A DNA stretch of 64,000 nt from Xenoacremonium recifei (taxonomy: Eukaryota > Ascomycota > Sordariomycetes > Hypocreales > Nectriaceae). The stretch lies in assembly GCA_012184525.1 (NCBI GenBank), contig WOFQ01000020.1, forward strand, positions 124,001 to 188,000. The letters run 5' to 3'. A program made the translations under genes and the position numbers. Each line of letters begins with the position of its first letter. Within the stretch, counting starts at the first letter, position 1. Below, in pieces: positions 1-11,044 of the stretch. The notes beneath the pieces are model-generated. The model saw nothing but the letters and a program-made list of their open reading frames with translations, searched no databases and had not been told where the DNA came from.

Positions 1-2361
1 GGCAACGACACTCCCCAAGGAACCCCTATCCTGTCGCCCCATGAGCGTGTTCACCCGCGCCTTATGCAACTCCTAGAACGCCACGACCTATTCCCCGCCA
101 TAGAAGGTCCTCGCGACCTCGTTCCAGAATGCGACATCGCACGCGCCATCTACGTCGCCCTCGAGATGGCCGACCCTGAAGAACAGATCCAGCTTATCGA
201 CCGCCTTGTCTCTGACTCCCAACAAGCTGAACAGCACCTCCAGAGCGCTGAAGTGCAGGATCTGACGCATGAAGTTATTCTTTCCGCTGCTGAGCGTCGC
301 ATCCTCGTCTCGTCGCCTAGACTCCCGCCCCAGATGGTCCTCACGCCGCTCAACTCGGTCGAACCTGTCGTTGGCGACTGTATCGCTTGTATGGACAAGG
401 GCACTATCCGACTCAACTGCCGCATGGGTTGTGTCTTCTGCCTGGACTGCCTACGAGACGCAGTTCGCCTTGGTCTGCGCAGCATGGCAGAGTTCCCTCC
501 GCGCTGCTGCTCGCCCTTCAACGAAGACGCCGTGTGCCGCACGCGCATCCCCGGCCTTGTGCACCTCTTCCGCCAGATGCAGGCCGAGCACGCCGTCCCC
601 GCCCCTGAGCGGCGGTACTGCCACGATACCGGGTGCGGCACGTTCATGCCCCCTAATTCGGGCGATCAGTGTCGTGTATGTGGCCAGCGAACATGCCAGA
701 GTTGTGGCGGGCCAGCTCACGCAGACGGCACGCCGTGCCGGACGACGGGAGAGGGGGAAGACTTCTGGACGGCAATGGATAAAGCAAATGCCGCGTTCTG
801 TCCGATGTGTGCCACGCCGATTGATCTGCGTGATGGCTGTAACCATATCCAATGCGAGATATGCGAATTTGAGTTCTGTTATCTCTGCGGAAATCGCTGG
901 AGGACTTGTAATTGTCCACGATACAATGGGATCGAGTATCGCGTGCCTATTGCTGAGAGGTCCGGCAATCGGCCGGAGCAGTTCGTGCGTCAGCCGAGGA
1001 GAGTGGTTGACGGAGAGAGAATCCCCATGCTGAGGGCTTCACCTCGGGTTGGTGTTGAGGGAGTAGATGGTATATGGACAAATAGGGGTCGAGCATCTCA
1101 AGCGGACACTGGCTCGTCAGGTCCATCGCCAGGTCGAGTCTCACCCCCCAAAGGTCCGCGCCCAGTACGCCCAGATACGAGCTCATCTTCGAGCGATTCT
1201 CTCGACGCTTCAATGGCGAACAGGCGGCCGGGTCCAGTGCCAGGTCGAGTCACGCCTCCCAAAATCCCGCGCCCATTCCCCCCATATACGAGCTCATCAT
1301 CAAGCGATTCTCTCGGCAAGAGTGACGCTTCAGCGGCGAACAGGCGGCCGGGCCCATCGCCAGGTCGAGTCTCACCCCCCAAGGTTCCGCGCCCGTTCCC
1401 CCCATATACGAGTTCATCATCAAGCGATTCTCTCGGCGAAAGGGACGCTTCGACGGCGAACAAGCTGCCGAGAACATCGCGTTCTCGTCAGCTCTCTGGC
1501 CTACACCCCCATTTCTACGTGGACAATATTCCCCTCCGTGTGCCTGAGAAACTGCGTCCCCGTTCCCACATTGAAGATGCCCTCTTCCAGTTGCCTCGAG
1601 GTGTATCATTGGTGCCACAGTCCAGCGCCTCATCTGACGCTGCCTACTCAGAAATTGCTCGTGGCCCTGTAGTTGCAAACGGCCATCCAGACCCGCAACG
1701 AGATACTGCAATCCCGACTGGTGGTGAACCAAGGGGTCGTGGTCGTGAACTCTTGCGTGAAATTGTGGACAGGCGTTCTCGGTCTCGTCGAAGCCATGAG
1801 GAGGCGCGTGAAGAAAGGATTGCAGCAAGGCGTCGCGAAGGTCAGATTGCGAGACTCCGACGGGAGCGGCGAGAGCAACGGGATCTCCAAGCCTCGAATA
1901 CTTGCCCGGGCACATCAAATGGCTCTCGATCCGACACTCGAGTTGCCAGAGACAATCGCGGTCCAAGAGACAGTCATAGCCCAGCTAGGGGACGTCGGCT
2001 TTCAAGGCGGCACAGGCGCACCTCAGTGACCAAAGATGTCGGCGGTCTGATCAACGGATTTAGAAGGCAGCTTAATCTAGGTGATCGTACTACCGAGCAA
2101 CAACTGGATAACATTGATCAGTATCTCTCCCGTCGTCGACAGCGAGGCAACCCCTCGATAATCCGAAGCGAGCGGTTCAGTAGGTCAAGCCCTTCCATGC
2201 AGGACAAATTACCCTCAAACACCACGAACGTCTTTTGGGACGATGACTCACGGTTCTGGTTTGCTGATCGATATTCCATTTGGGATAACCAGTTGCACAG
2301 GTATCGCTGGAGCGATTTGGGTCAGGAGTGGACGTATGTGAGACGTTTGCAGGAAGTATAA
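1..2361 (+). CDS. RBR-type (RING-IBR-RING) E3 ubiquitin ligase, 5'-truncated by window edge
   Basis: Predicted RBR ubiquitin ligase, which passes ubiquitin from E2 to a RING2 cysteine and then to substrate. The frame is open from base 1, so the ATG at 64 is probably internal and the N-terminus lies outside the window. Numbering from that Met, RING1 is at about 106-149 (CIAC...CVFCLDC), IBR at about 186-225, and RING2 at about 246-284 (CPMC...GCNHIQC...FCYLC). By family analogy C259 in GCNHIQC is the catalytic cysteine. After about residue 290 the protein is low-complexity: three near-identical Pro/Ser repeats, then a long Arg/Ser/Glu-rich stretch and a Trp/Tyr-rich end (WDDDSRFWFADRYS). No intron is needed. 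The family is certain from the cysteine pattern; substrate is unknown. Confidence 0.88.
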   Translation, partial: GNDTPQGTPILSPHERVHPRLMQLLERHDLFPAIEGPRDLVPECDIARAIYVALEMADPEEQIQLIDRLVSDSQQAEQHLQSAEVQDLTHEVILSAAERRILVSSPRLPPQMVLTPLNSVEPVVGDCIACMDKGTIRLNCRMGCVFCLDCLRDAVRLGLRSMAEFPPRCCSPFNEDAVCRTRIPGLVHLFRQMQAEHAVPAPERRYCHDTGCGTFMPPNSGDQCRVCGQRTCQSCGGPAHADGTPCRTTGEGEDFWTAMDKANAAFCPMCATPIDLRDGCNHIQCEICEFEFCYLCGNRWRTCNCPRYNGIEYRVPIAERSGNRPEQFVRQPRRVVDGERIPMLRASPRVGVEGVDGIWTNRGRASQADTGSSGPSPGRVSPPKGPRPVRPDTSSSSSDSLDASMANRRPGPVPGRVTPPKIPRPFPPYTSSSSSDSLGKSDASAANRRPGPSPGRVSPPKVPRPFPPYTSSSSSDSLGERDASTANKLPRTSRSRQLSGLHPHFYVDNIPLRVPEKLRPRSHIEDALFQLPRGVSLVPQSSASSDAAYSEIARGPVVANGHPDPQRDTAIPTGGEPRGRGRELLREIVDRRSRSRRSHEEAREERIAARRREGQIARLRRERREQRDLQASNTCPGTSNGSRSDTRVARDNRGPRDSHSPARGRRLSRRHRRTSVTKDVGGLINGFRRQLNLGDRTTEQQLDNIDQYLSRRRQRGNPSIIRSERFSRSSPSMQDKLPSNTTNVFWDDDSRFWFADRYSIWDNQLHRYRWSDLGQEWTYVRRLQEV
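1120..1463 (+). repeat. Three tandem Pro/Ser-rich repeats inside the RBR ligase gene
   Basis: Three imperfect copies of a roughly 40-residue unit (PGRVSPPK..PRP....TSSSSSDSL...A.NRRPGP) lie head to tail, in frame with the ligase. Copies 2 and 3 are almost identical at DNA level; copy 1 is more diverged. This suggests recent duplication of the linker that follows the catalytic module. Confidence 0.85.
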
Positions 2362-2663
2362 GATGCCTGAAACACAGCAGATATATTTCTGTAGGAGAGA
2401 CTGATCAATATGTTCTCTCTTTTGCGGTTAGGGTTTATGAAAGGAGTGTGCTATGAGAAACTTCACTAGAAGCAAAAAACGGAGTAGGTCACGTAGTCGA
2501 TAGAAGAACAGGGAGTAGTTCCAGAAAAGTTAAATTTTATTTGCCATAAGATCGTTACCATAGAATCATCAAAGTCATGAGACTAAAGGCCAACTCTCGT
2601 GCCAAAAGAGGCCAATAGGGAAGGTTAATAAAGGACTGCGAGGACGACTTACCTGGACGCTCT
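2362..2663. other. Intergenic between convergent genes
   Basis: About 300 bases between the 3' end of the RBR ligase and the 3' end of the minus-strand coiled-coil gene. It should hold both 3' UTRs. I see no gene or repeat in it. Confidence 0.5.
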
Positions 2664-3332
2664 TCACTGAGCCAACCTCACTGACCTCGCGGCCAACTGC
2701 TCCTCCAACGCTGTCAGCTTGTCGTCCAACTCGATCATCCGTCTTTCCGTGGCTATATCGTGATCCAGCTGTATTATTTCCTTCTCCTCACCTATCCCCT
2801 CGTCCAACTGGACAAGCTCCTCTTCCTCCGCTATCTCCTGGTCCAAGAGCTTCAGTTCCTCCTCCTGCATATCAATATCCATCTGCTCCGGTTGGATCTC
2901 GATCAAGCCCATAGCGTTGAGATTGAGGCGACCAAACTGGTTAAGTTCCTCGGGGGCAAAGCTGTTTAGAGGATTGTCGAAGTTAGCAGGCCTCTTGCGC
3001 TTATTCCCAGTCCAGTCAATCGTATTGAACCTCATGCGGATCGGTGCGCCCTCGAATTCCCAGGCGGCAAGGATCCAGGAGACCACGTCGACGCTCAAGC
3101 GGCTCACGCTGAAGCGACCACGGTGATTATGGAAGGATTCTGTAACCGACTTCCCATGCATCCAGCAAGACGGCCTATTGTGGTGTCGCATGTCAACAGG
3201 TAGGTAAACTCTAAAAACCCTGACGTCGGAGTAATCTGGCATGCTTTGAAACCTGCGACAACGGTCGATGCCGGCGCCCAGCAACACCTCACCGGATGAC
3301 TGCTCACACTGATAGATTGTTAGCAGACACAT
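2664..3332 (-). CDS. Hypothetical protein with C-terminal acidic coiled coil
   Basis: A 222-residue protein I do not recognise. The N-terminus carries a spaced Cys pattern (MCLLTIYQCEQ...DRCRRF), followed by a globular part with several His and Trp. The last 75 residues are a strongly charged helix (EEELKLLDQEIAEEEE...ERRMIELDDKLTALEE) with regular Leu/Ile spacing, a likely coiled coil. The leader upstream may contain a 5' UTR intron: a GTGAGC donor near 3401 and a CTTAG acceptor just before the ATG. The reading frame and composition look real; the function is unknown and start-site confidence is moderate. Confidence 0.55.
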   Translation of the reverse strand: MCLLTIYQCEQSSGEVLLGAGIDRCRRFQSMPDYSDVRVFRVYLPVDMRHHNRPSCWMHGKSVTESFHNHRGRFSVSRLSVDVVSWILAAWEFEGAPIRMRFNTIDWTGNKRKRPANFDNPLNSFAPEELNQFGRLNLNAMGLIEIQPEQMDIDMQEEELKLLDQEIAEEEELVQLDEGIGEEKEIIQLDHDIATERRMIELDDKLTALEEQLAARSVRLAQ

Positions 3333-4273
3333 CTTGGTAGTGTGGGACTAAGATGGGGCAGATCTGGAATGGTTGTGAGTCTGACAGCAGAAGGTGCTCA
3401 CCTGCTATGTCGTCTTTGGGTTAGGGAAGAAGGTCTAGGAAGGTTGTTAATCTGAGGATGGAAGGGGTTTACTTGTTGTGGTGGTTTATTGTAAGATTGT
3501 TGTGAAAGTAAATGTAGAGATGTTGATGCAAGCAAGAGAAAAACGGACCAAGTGGTCCGGGGAATCATTTATACGACACATCTGGAACAGTTGTTTTCGC
3601 TTCATGGAGAGGTTCTTGATGGTGTTGGGCGAATAGTCCGTGCTTCTCTGAACAGGGTGTCGCCGTGTGTTCTGGGACGCCATGCTAGAGATGTGTTAAT
3701 GAACACTATATGCTGTTAAAACGTTGACATTTTGGATGATTAGCAAACAACTTTTCCAAATGGCAGGCTTTGTCTCCCAGACTTTAACGTATCAAGACCC
3801 ATGGATTGTCAACTTCCAGGGGCTCAAAGGAGCAGCTGAGCTGAAGCCCGCACCTCAGCCCTAGCACTGAAACAAATGCTGACGATCCTTCGCGCCTCAG
3901 TGATGTCAGGTCGGGGAAGACGGCGTCTGAAAATGCCGACGCCGCCATCTCCGCGTCCCGATTCAAGCGCGTGGCTTGTCTAGGATTCGCCCACCCAAAG
4001 AGCAGTCGAGAAATGGCGTTTACGCGTTGCGTAAGCCCGTGCTGCTTTTGCTGGCGGTGATGCGGCAGTTTCGGGCTTCGTTCGGTTCCGGACATTGTTT
4101 CCTTGTCCGAATATACCGGCACGGTTGCGGCTGCGTACTAAATCACACCACTGGGTCCAGAATGTCTTGAATAAAGAATAAATAGAGCTCTCACATTTAT
4201 TTAATAAAGCAAGCTGTTGGTCTGGATTGTGTTTTTCGTTTTCAATTGCTCAATTTTGCTCAATTTTTTTATA
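3333..4273. other. Divergent intergenic region
   Basis: About 940 bases between the coiled-coil gene (minus) and the cytochrome b5 reductase gene (plus), so it should hold both promoters and 5' UTRs. Short frames occur on the minus strand (3486-3683, 3784-4122) but show no recognisable domain. An AT-rich stretch directly precedes the reductase ATG. Confidence 0.4.
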
Positions 4274-5273
4274 ATGTCATCTGTTGTGAGAACCGTTCGC
4301 GCATGCCCTCGGCCAATTATTGGCACTCTCATCGTGGGCGGAATTGGCTTCGGCATCGCTACGAGGCTCATGTCAGGGAACGCCTCTGCTCAGACCAATG
4401 CCCCGGTAAAAGTCTTCAAGGGCGGTCCAGCTTTTGTATCGCTGCCGCTGGAGAGCTCGGAGCAGGTCAACCACAACACCAAGCGCCTTCGCTTTAAGCT
4501 GCCAGACCGAGAATCTATTAGTGGACTTCCTCTGACATGTGAGACTCTCAATCATGAACATGAGAGTTGGACAAACCACTCTAATCATTGACAGCCGCTC
4601 TTTTGACCCTGTCATGGCCTGAAGGCCGATGGCTGCCCGTCCCCCGCCCATATACCCCCGTCAGCGCTTCAGGCAAGACATCCTATGCTCAAACCACTGG
4701 AACGATTCACTAACACACCCTCCAGACGAGCCTGGATATCTAGAGCTCCTGGTGAAGAAATATCCTAACGGCAAAGCCAGCACTCATCTCCACTCCCTCG
4801 AGCCCGGTCAAAAACTCCTCTTCGCCGCTGCCCTCCGCGGCTTCTCCTGGAAACCGAACCTGTACTCACACATCACGCTCATCGCGGGCGGCGCCGGCAT
4901 TACACCCATATACCAGCTCGCTCAGGGCATCCTGCGCAACCCCGAGGACCGCACGGCCATCACGCTCGTCTTCGGTGTCAACAGCGATCAAGACGTGCTG
5001 TTCCGACGCGAGTTTGAGCAGTTTGAACAAGAATTTCCGGGCCGCTTCAAGGCTGTTTATACCGTGAGCAATCCGGTGGAGGGGTCGCCGTTCAGGAAAG
5101 GGTATGTGACCAAGGAGTTGTTGGAGGAGGTCTCGCCACGGGTGGAAGGGAAAGATACGAAGGTGTTTGTGTGTGGACCGCCAGCAATGGAGACGTCGTT
5201 GGTTGGGAAGAGGGCGAGGCCTGGTGTCCTGGAGCAGTTGGGATATAGGAGGGATCAGATCTACAAGTTTTGA
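4274..5273 (+). CDS. mcr1: NADH-cytochrome b5 reductase, mitochondrial (Mcr1-like)
   Basis: FAD-dependent reductase that passes electrons from NADH to cytochrome b5 or other acceptors; family members sit in the mitochondrial outer membrane or intermembrane space. Exons are 4274-4538, 4595-4672 and 4726-5273, giving 296 residues, close to the usual ~320. The N-terminus has a basic start followed by a membrane anchor (IIGTLIVGGIGFGIATRL). The FAD motif RPYTPVS is rebuilt across exon 2, then GGAGITPIYQ (NADH-binding region), CGPPAM and the typical C-terminus GYRRDQIYKF. Intron 2 uses a GC donor (CAG|GCAAGA) with a CTAAC branch site; only this splice restores the family sequence RPYTPVSASDEPG. 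I chose the ATG at 4274 because the upstream in-frame residues do not look like a leader. Confidence 0.9.
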
Positions 5274-5580
5274 TAGACTGGCGTAGATGTGCGTGTAAGA
5301 TAGAAGAGGGCTCCCTTGTCACTCATCAGCTCAAGAGAAATTAGATATCCCACTAAAGGAAAGCATTGTAACAAGGATGAATGGTCATAACGGGCATTTT
5401 GAAGATCAAGAACCGAGCCCTGCAGATTTGACTTGCAAATCATTGGTTGAGGGTATCTCAAGGCTCGCCATGCAACTGTTATTCAACTAACAAATCGCTT
5501 CTGCTCATCAATCATCCTGAAGATCATAAATGTAGAAGACAAAGGGAACCGGAAAACTCATTAACAGCCAAACTCCATTC
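5274..5580. other. Intergenic between convergent genes
   Basis: About 300 bases between the 3' ends of the reductase (plus) and the methyltransferase (minus). I see no gene here; it is presumably 3' UTR sequence. Confidence 0.5.
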
Positions 5581-7194
5581 TTACTCCGGTTTCCGCGCCC
5601 AGACAACCTTCTGCCAATAATAGCCATGCTTATTCCCCGACCGTATCTCCCGACGCACATGCGCAATAAACACCTGTATCTCTGTAGGTGTCCAACCACC
5701 GAGAACATTGGTCATGAACAGCATGAGGCCTTCAAAGTCTGACTCCATAACCAGTTGTGCGTATTGTCCGATCTCTCTGAGTTTCTCGTCCTTTGGCCAA
5801 CTGCCGATCGGGGACTGGTGACTTTTGAGCACTGTGCTGGATCAGGGAGCGGAGATCGGGTCAACTTACACGATACCCGTGTTCGTTGATGTCCACAAAG
5901 CCTGCGTCTGCCATGGCCGTGTTTTGCGTTCCATCTTGGACAACTGTGAAGCTGCGTCCCATCTTCTTGCTTCCCTCAACGAAGATCGCTCCCCATTGGC
6001 CCATGGCACTACTCTCATCTACTGTGCCATCATCACTCTGTATATACGGCGAGGGCTCCATGCTCTCGATAATGCCGCCGGGCTTCAAGCAGCGGTAGGC
6101 CTCCTTGAAGAGCAGATTCCAGTCGGGAATGCAGCCAGTCAGGAAACGGATGTGAACATAATCCAGAGAATTCTCTTCGAAAGCCCAGGGTTGGGTGCAG
6201 TCGTCGATAAGGCTGGGCAATAGAGTTAATATAGGGTAGTGAAGGGTCTAGCGGGGGGTTGAGACTCACAATTCTAGATTGGGCGGCACCCAGCTGGGCT
6301 GGATGGGAGAAATGTCTGTTCCGACGACATCGCAGCCTGGAAACTCGTCGGCAAAGTCGCTGTAGTAGATGAGAGGATGCTCTTCGTTCACGCGCAACGC
6401 ATTCACACTTACATCGCCCAGATACCTGGTAAGGATGAAGTCAGCACTAGAACCAAGTGTAAGAAGAGGCGCAATTGCATACCTGTGCCGGTGCCGATAT
6501 CGACGGCTTTCTGATTCTAGGGTAAGTAATTGTTCACAACATGGATGAGCTCGGCAGATAGCCATACTTTGATATCCTTGGGGACCGGAGCAAGGAACAG
6601 CTTCCCGTCTAGCCCAAGAGTCTGGCAATGGTGGCTGTCTTGGAATCAATGGGTATTCTTGATCACGAGAAAAGATACCACTTTACTTGATGTCCATAGC
6701 CTGGTTCTGCCGCTCATCGTTGGCGCCCCTACTCCTGTTGTCAGCAACAACGTCGCTCCAAACAAGAAGCGAGAGACCAACCAATAATGCGCATTGCCCT
6801 GCTCGCTGTGGAAAGTTCTTCCCTGGATGGTTCGATACTTGAGGATGCTGGACGTGAGCGAGGCCGTCGAGCTGCTAGTGTCCATGAAGGCCGAATCGCC
6901 ATCGTTGCCCATATCGAGATCCTCCAGCTCAAGAGTCAGCTTCTGCCCCCCGTCTGACTGCGTTTCCTGACTCGCGGCACTCACAGCTGCAGTCTCTTGC
7001 CAGTGCTGGGGAGGCAACAGAACGGTTGTCCCGACGGCGGGGTCTGGAGGGGGAGGGGCAGCGGGGGCTGTCTCGTCAGCCGTCGATGTTGTTGGTTCAA
7101 GCGACGTGCCCTTGGCCTCGGGAGTTGTCTCAGTTGTTGGTTCGGGAGCGGGAGAGACCCGCGTCTGCTCGGTAGATGTCTTCGTGTCTGCCAT
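5581..7194 (-). CDS. LaeA-like class I SAM-dependent methyltransferase
   Basis: Predicted SAM methyltransferase of the fungal LaeA-like group; substrate unknown. My model has eight exons: 7194-6782, 6728-6687, 6634-6568, 6516-6483, 6425-6413, 6359-6270, 6212-5870 and 5814-5581 (411 residues, all phases close). A Pro/Thr/Ala-rich N-terminus (about 130 residues) is followed by YRTIQGRTFHSEQGNAHYW and NDERQNQAMD, then the SAM motif DIGTGTGIWAID, GTDISPIQPSWVPPN, IDDCTQPW, DYVHIRFLTG and LKPGGIIES. The C-terminus ends VVWARKPE. Exon 5 is only 13 nt (GIWA part of motif I). The start is the ATG of MADTKT; a longer frame begins upstream but does not look conserved. Some LaeA relatives control secondary metabolism, but nothing in the neighbourhood ties this copy to such a cluster. 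Confidence 0.85.
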
Positions 7195-7986
7195 TCTCTG
7201 TAGACCCTCTTGACCGCCGAGAGAATAGACGAGCGAGGAGAGGAGGGGAGGAGACAACAGCAGCCCTGAGAGCGTCCGGCCCTTCATAAGAGACTCCTCT
7301 CCTCTCGGGGCCGTCTAGGGCTGTGCGGGGCGCGGGAACTAGGACTGCGGCCCGACGACTAGACAATGGCCTCAGTGGCTAGTTCTCACTCGAGGAGTGA
7401 AGTTGAGGCGGACAAGTACACCAAAGTCGCGGCTCCGATGATCTCAGACGGCGTCGTTATGAGACGACGTTCTCTGGCCCAGCTGAACGTCCCAACCGTC
7501 AGGGTTTTCCAGCAGGTCGGGAAGTCCTGACCCGGAACTGTAACATATCACAAAACAGCCCGAGCTCTGGATGCTACGCGAGGACAACGTGCCCGGCAGA
7601 GAATGGGACAATTTCTGGGTCTGGCGAGCTTTTGCACCCACACCGTCTTCTCTTTGCAGCAGATACGACCTATCACATAGCCGGTCCCAGGCGCTATTGC
7701 ACCCCTCCCGCAAGGGTCTTGGGGGTGATCTGCCAGCTCAGCAGGTTTCTTTTCATGCGTATCGTGCCCAATGAACGGGACTGGGGTGACTAAAGAGGCA
7801 TCATCTCTCATTCTCGCTGTCCATTGACCTGGCCTGACCTGACCTGACCGAACATCTACCGGTATTAAAGTAACTAGATCCTGGGGTATAAAGAAACCAC
7901 ACTAAACGATGAAACAAAACCCGCGAATATCGCCCATTTCCAACCGGTACGTACGCACACACGCCATCCGAGCTTTATCGCTACTT
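7195..7986. other. Intergenic region upstream of the methyltransferase
   Basis: About 790 bases between the methyltransferase start and the 3' end of the C2H2 regulator, both minus strand. It should contain the methyltransferase promoter. A short run of CCTGA repeats lies at 7825-7849. Two minus-strand frames (7444-7713, 7548-7811) lack any recognisable feature. Confidence 0.4.
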
Positions 7987-10702
7987 TCATACCCGAAGAT
8001 CCTCAAAATGAGGTTCCATACGCCTTTCCATCAATTCTGCCGCCTGGGCAAGTGACTCTCCCACAACATGAACAATCTCAAATACCTGTATTCCTTTGAA
8101 AACCTCTGCCCAAAGCCTGACAGCCGCGATAGCTAGCCGTCTAAAGCGGTCAGGGAAGCTGTCCTTAGGGCCAAGCGTGTCGTACAAGTGAGTCTCTTCG
8201 ATAAGACGCTCAAGTATGGACAGCAGACGCCGCTCCTCGGGCTTGAGACCCTGCAAGCCACTAGACCCGACATGACAATAGAGGTTTTCCAGCCAGTGAG
8301 CGAGCAGAAGCGCGCAGGCATAGTTGCTGATCGAATGCTGGACGCTCCAATTCCCTGTCCGGCCCCGCGCCACGAAGGCAATGCCGACTCGCACTGGAAT
8401 CCTTAGTGCGTATATTGCATGCAGCACCGCTTGTTCAACGTGGGCGGACCGCAGCGGTATGGGACCGCGAACGAATTCCTGCGCACAGATCTTGGGATCG
8501 CGTACCCGTAATGAACATTGGCTTTGTAGGGGAGCACCTAGATGGATATGGGCCAGGCGGAGCATGGCCGTCGAGTTGAAGGCCAGCGGTCCATGGGGAG
8601 AGGAGGGATCAATGCTTGAGCCCCAGCATGTTTGCCACGCTCGAAGAGCAGCATCGTAGACTTTGACAGTCTCTGTAGGTAGACCTGCAGAAGGGGTCAT
8701 CAAGACAATGGCGGACTGTCGCTCAAGCCATATCTGCTGGCACATGCCTTGAACAAGCAGATAGTTCCCGTATTCCGTGACTGCCACCTCAGGGTCGAGT
8801 GGCTTTCCAGATAGCAACTGTTTGAGACAATCTTGGAACGTCATATTCCGAAGATTGCCTGTCCTTCGCAAGCGATTCCAAGCCGTCGCGTTGGGGGCCT
8901 TGAACTCAGCTTCTGAACACGGCAGCGGGAGGTTCATCTCGGTGTTGTTGATAAGAGGGGGCAGATTGAAGCACAGTATCAGAATATTGAAGAGAAAATA
9001 TGCGGAAAAGAGAGTTCGCCGCCTCTCCTCCTCTCGAGCCCAGTCTTTCCAGGGCTCGTTGATGTGATCCACGGATGGCGCTTTCAAGGCCTCGCGTGTC
9101 AACTCTGAAAGCTGACTGCTCATGGCAATTGCGTCTTCTGTCAGAGGCCCATCGAGCCACGCCATAGTGAGAATAAAGACCAGGAGAACCTGAATCAACT
9201 CAATGTCAATGGGCATAGGGGGCGCAGGCCGTGGCGTCGTGCCCGATGACGATGTTCCTCTGGAGGTACCGGTGGGAATTTCTGCATAATGGGGCATGCC
9301 ATCGAGTGTGCACAGGGTAGTCAGGCGCCGACGCAGCTCAAGCTTTTCATAGATCATTGACTTGAGGATGAAAAACAGCCTATAGCCAGCTGTATGTTCG
9401 AAATTGTAAAACGTCCCAGTCGCTGCAACCGCGAGCAACAGCATTGGTGGCATTGTATCAAGACAAGTCGTGGGAAGGTGAAGAAACGGCAAGTGAGGAT
9501 GGAACCCTCGGGTGTAGCTTGCAACAAAGCGAGACAAAGCGTGTCGATTTGGAAGCGTATATGGTTCCGGTATGACTTGCGTGTGTCTCAAGACTTCGTT
9601 ATGGAGTCGTTCAAAAGCCGCATCAGATATGTCCCAAGGACTTCCCGCTACAATGTCGCCAGCTGCATCTATTGCACTAATAGGGCCCCCTGTTCTGTCA
9701 CGTTCCGAAGCTGTGCGGTCCGGCCGGCTTCCCTGGTTGGTCGGCTGAGGCTGGACAGGAGTTGCTTGCGGAATGCTTGATGTCACGGCTGGTAGCGGAA
9801 CTGCCGATGTTGCGTGAATAGCAGCATCATCAGTCATCCCCTCATCCATCGTGGCGTCATTCTCTGGTATACTCCCCAGAAATGGCGGTTGATAACCCAC
9901 CGAGGGAAAAGCACCCATCAGATAGTCGCTGATCATGGCTGTTTCGTTGGAGAAGAAGTCGGTGTCAAACGTCTGAAAGGGCACCATGTCGGGGTGCGTA
10001 TCCACGGCCATATCCATATTCCCGTTGCCGTACATCTCGGCCGGGCTCACACGGGATGCTTGGTCGGGGCTATCTTGCTGTGCCTCCTGAACGGGATCGT
10101 GGATCGAGAACTGACCCATGAGCTGTTGTTGAGCGGCGGTGTTTGGTATTACTTGCTGTCTGTTGACATTTCGTAATGGAGGTGCCTGAGGTGTCAACCC
10201 GAGTGTTGGGCTGTCGAACAGCATGGATGCACTGGGCTGGGAGTCGTAGGAGAACGAAGGAGCCTGTCCATGTCCGCGTCTCGGAGAGGAGGGAGAGACA
10301 GATGTCTGGATGGGGTCGGCGGAGGAGGTTCGGCGAAGGGATTCGGGCGACGTCTCGTTTGCGGGGTATCTTGCGTCGGGAGGAATACTACTCGAGGGCT
10401 CCGGGCATCGGGCAAGGCGACGATGACGACTCAGAAGGTCTCTGTTGTTGTCAGTGCTGTGACTCGGTCGAAGGGGCCAATGTTTATGTATATGGTAGCT
10501 TACTGTCTAGAGAACATGCGGCCACAGCTACATCCGTATGGTCTCTCCTGGGTATCTGAACGACAGTCAGGCATGCGAGGAAGCGTACATCCCAATGAAG
10601 TTACTTACGAGTGCGTAGGTGCCGCTCCAGATGTTCCTGGCGTTTGAACTCTTTGTTGCAGAACTTGCAGGGGGCAACGCTAAGCCGGGGCCGGCCCTTC
10701 AT
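7987..10702 (-). CDS. C2H2 zinc-finger transcription factor with fungal-specific TF (MHR) domain
   Basis: Predicted nuclear regulator of 866 residues. Exons are 10702-10609, 10555-10504 and 10441-7987; all phases close. Two fingers sit at the N-terminus. Finger 1 is CKFCNKEFKRQEHLERHLRTH (Cx2Cx12Hx3H). Finger 2 is CSCGRMFSRQDLLSRH..., with a CxC pair and a late Cys as possible fourth ligand, so it is atypical. Both introns fall inside the finger region. A Ser/Pro-rich linker follows, then a long helical fungal_trans region (HALSRFVASYTRGFHPHLPFLH, about residues 370-850, with RRRTLFSAYFLFNILIL). The family is clear; targets are unknown. Neighbours share no obvious pathway. Confidence 0.87.
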
Positions 10703-11044
10703 GGCGCTTGGAGAGGCAGAATGCGCTCCGCCCAGCCAGCGTCATGAACACGAGAGAGCAGGAGGCAATCGGGGCGATCGAGGTCGCCGGAAGCCGTGAG
10801 CAAAGGCATGTATGCAGGCGAGATCACGAGAATCGGCAGATGGTGTTGAAGATGGAGGGAAGCGGAGGTGGTCTCAGTTTGGTTCTCAGTCCAGGCCCTG
10901 GGACAGGGTTGGTGCGGGGCAACCCAGATAATAGTGAGATAAGAGATAAGAACTGCCGCCGCCAGGGGATTCTGCCTTAGGAAGGTGCGGCTTGCGATTG
11001 GACCGTCTATTGATCCTTAGAATACAGCCCTGGAGCGCTCTAAT
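10703..11044. other. Promoter region of the C2H2 regulator
   Basis: About 340 bases between the regulator's start codon and the 3' end of the PAQR gene, both on the minus strand. It should hold the regulator's promoter and 5' UTR. No gene is evident. Confidence 0.4.

Noticed and set aside
269..1033. Plus-strand frame of 254 codons inside the RBR ligase gene
   Set aside because: It is out of frame with the ligase, whose cysteine pattern is diagnostic; the shadow protein is Ser/Arg/Ala-rich and meaningless.
3784..4122. 112-codon minus-strand frame between the coiled-coil gene and mcr1
   Set aside because: No domain, no splice partners, and it overlaps the region expected to be a divergent promoter.
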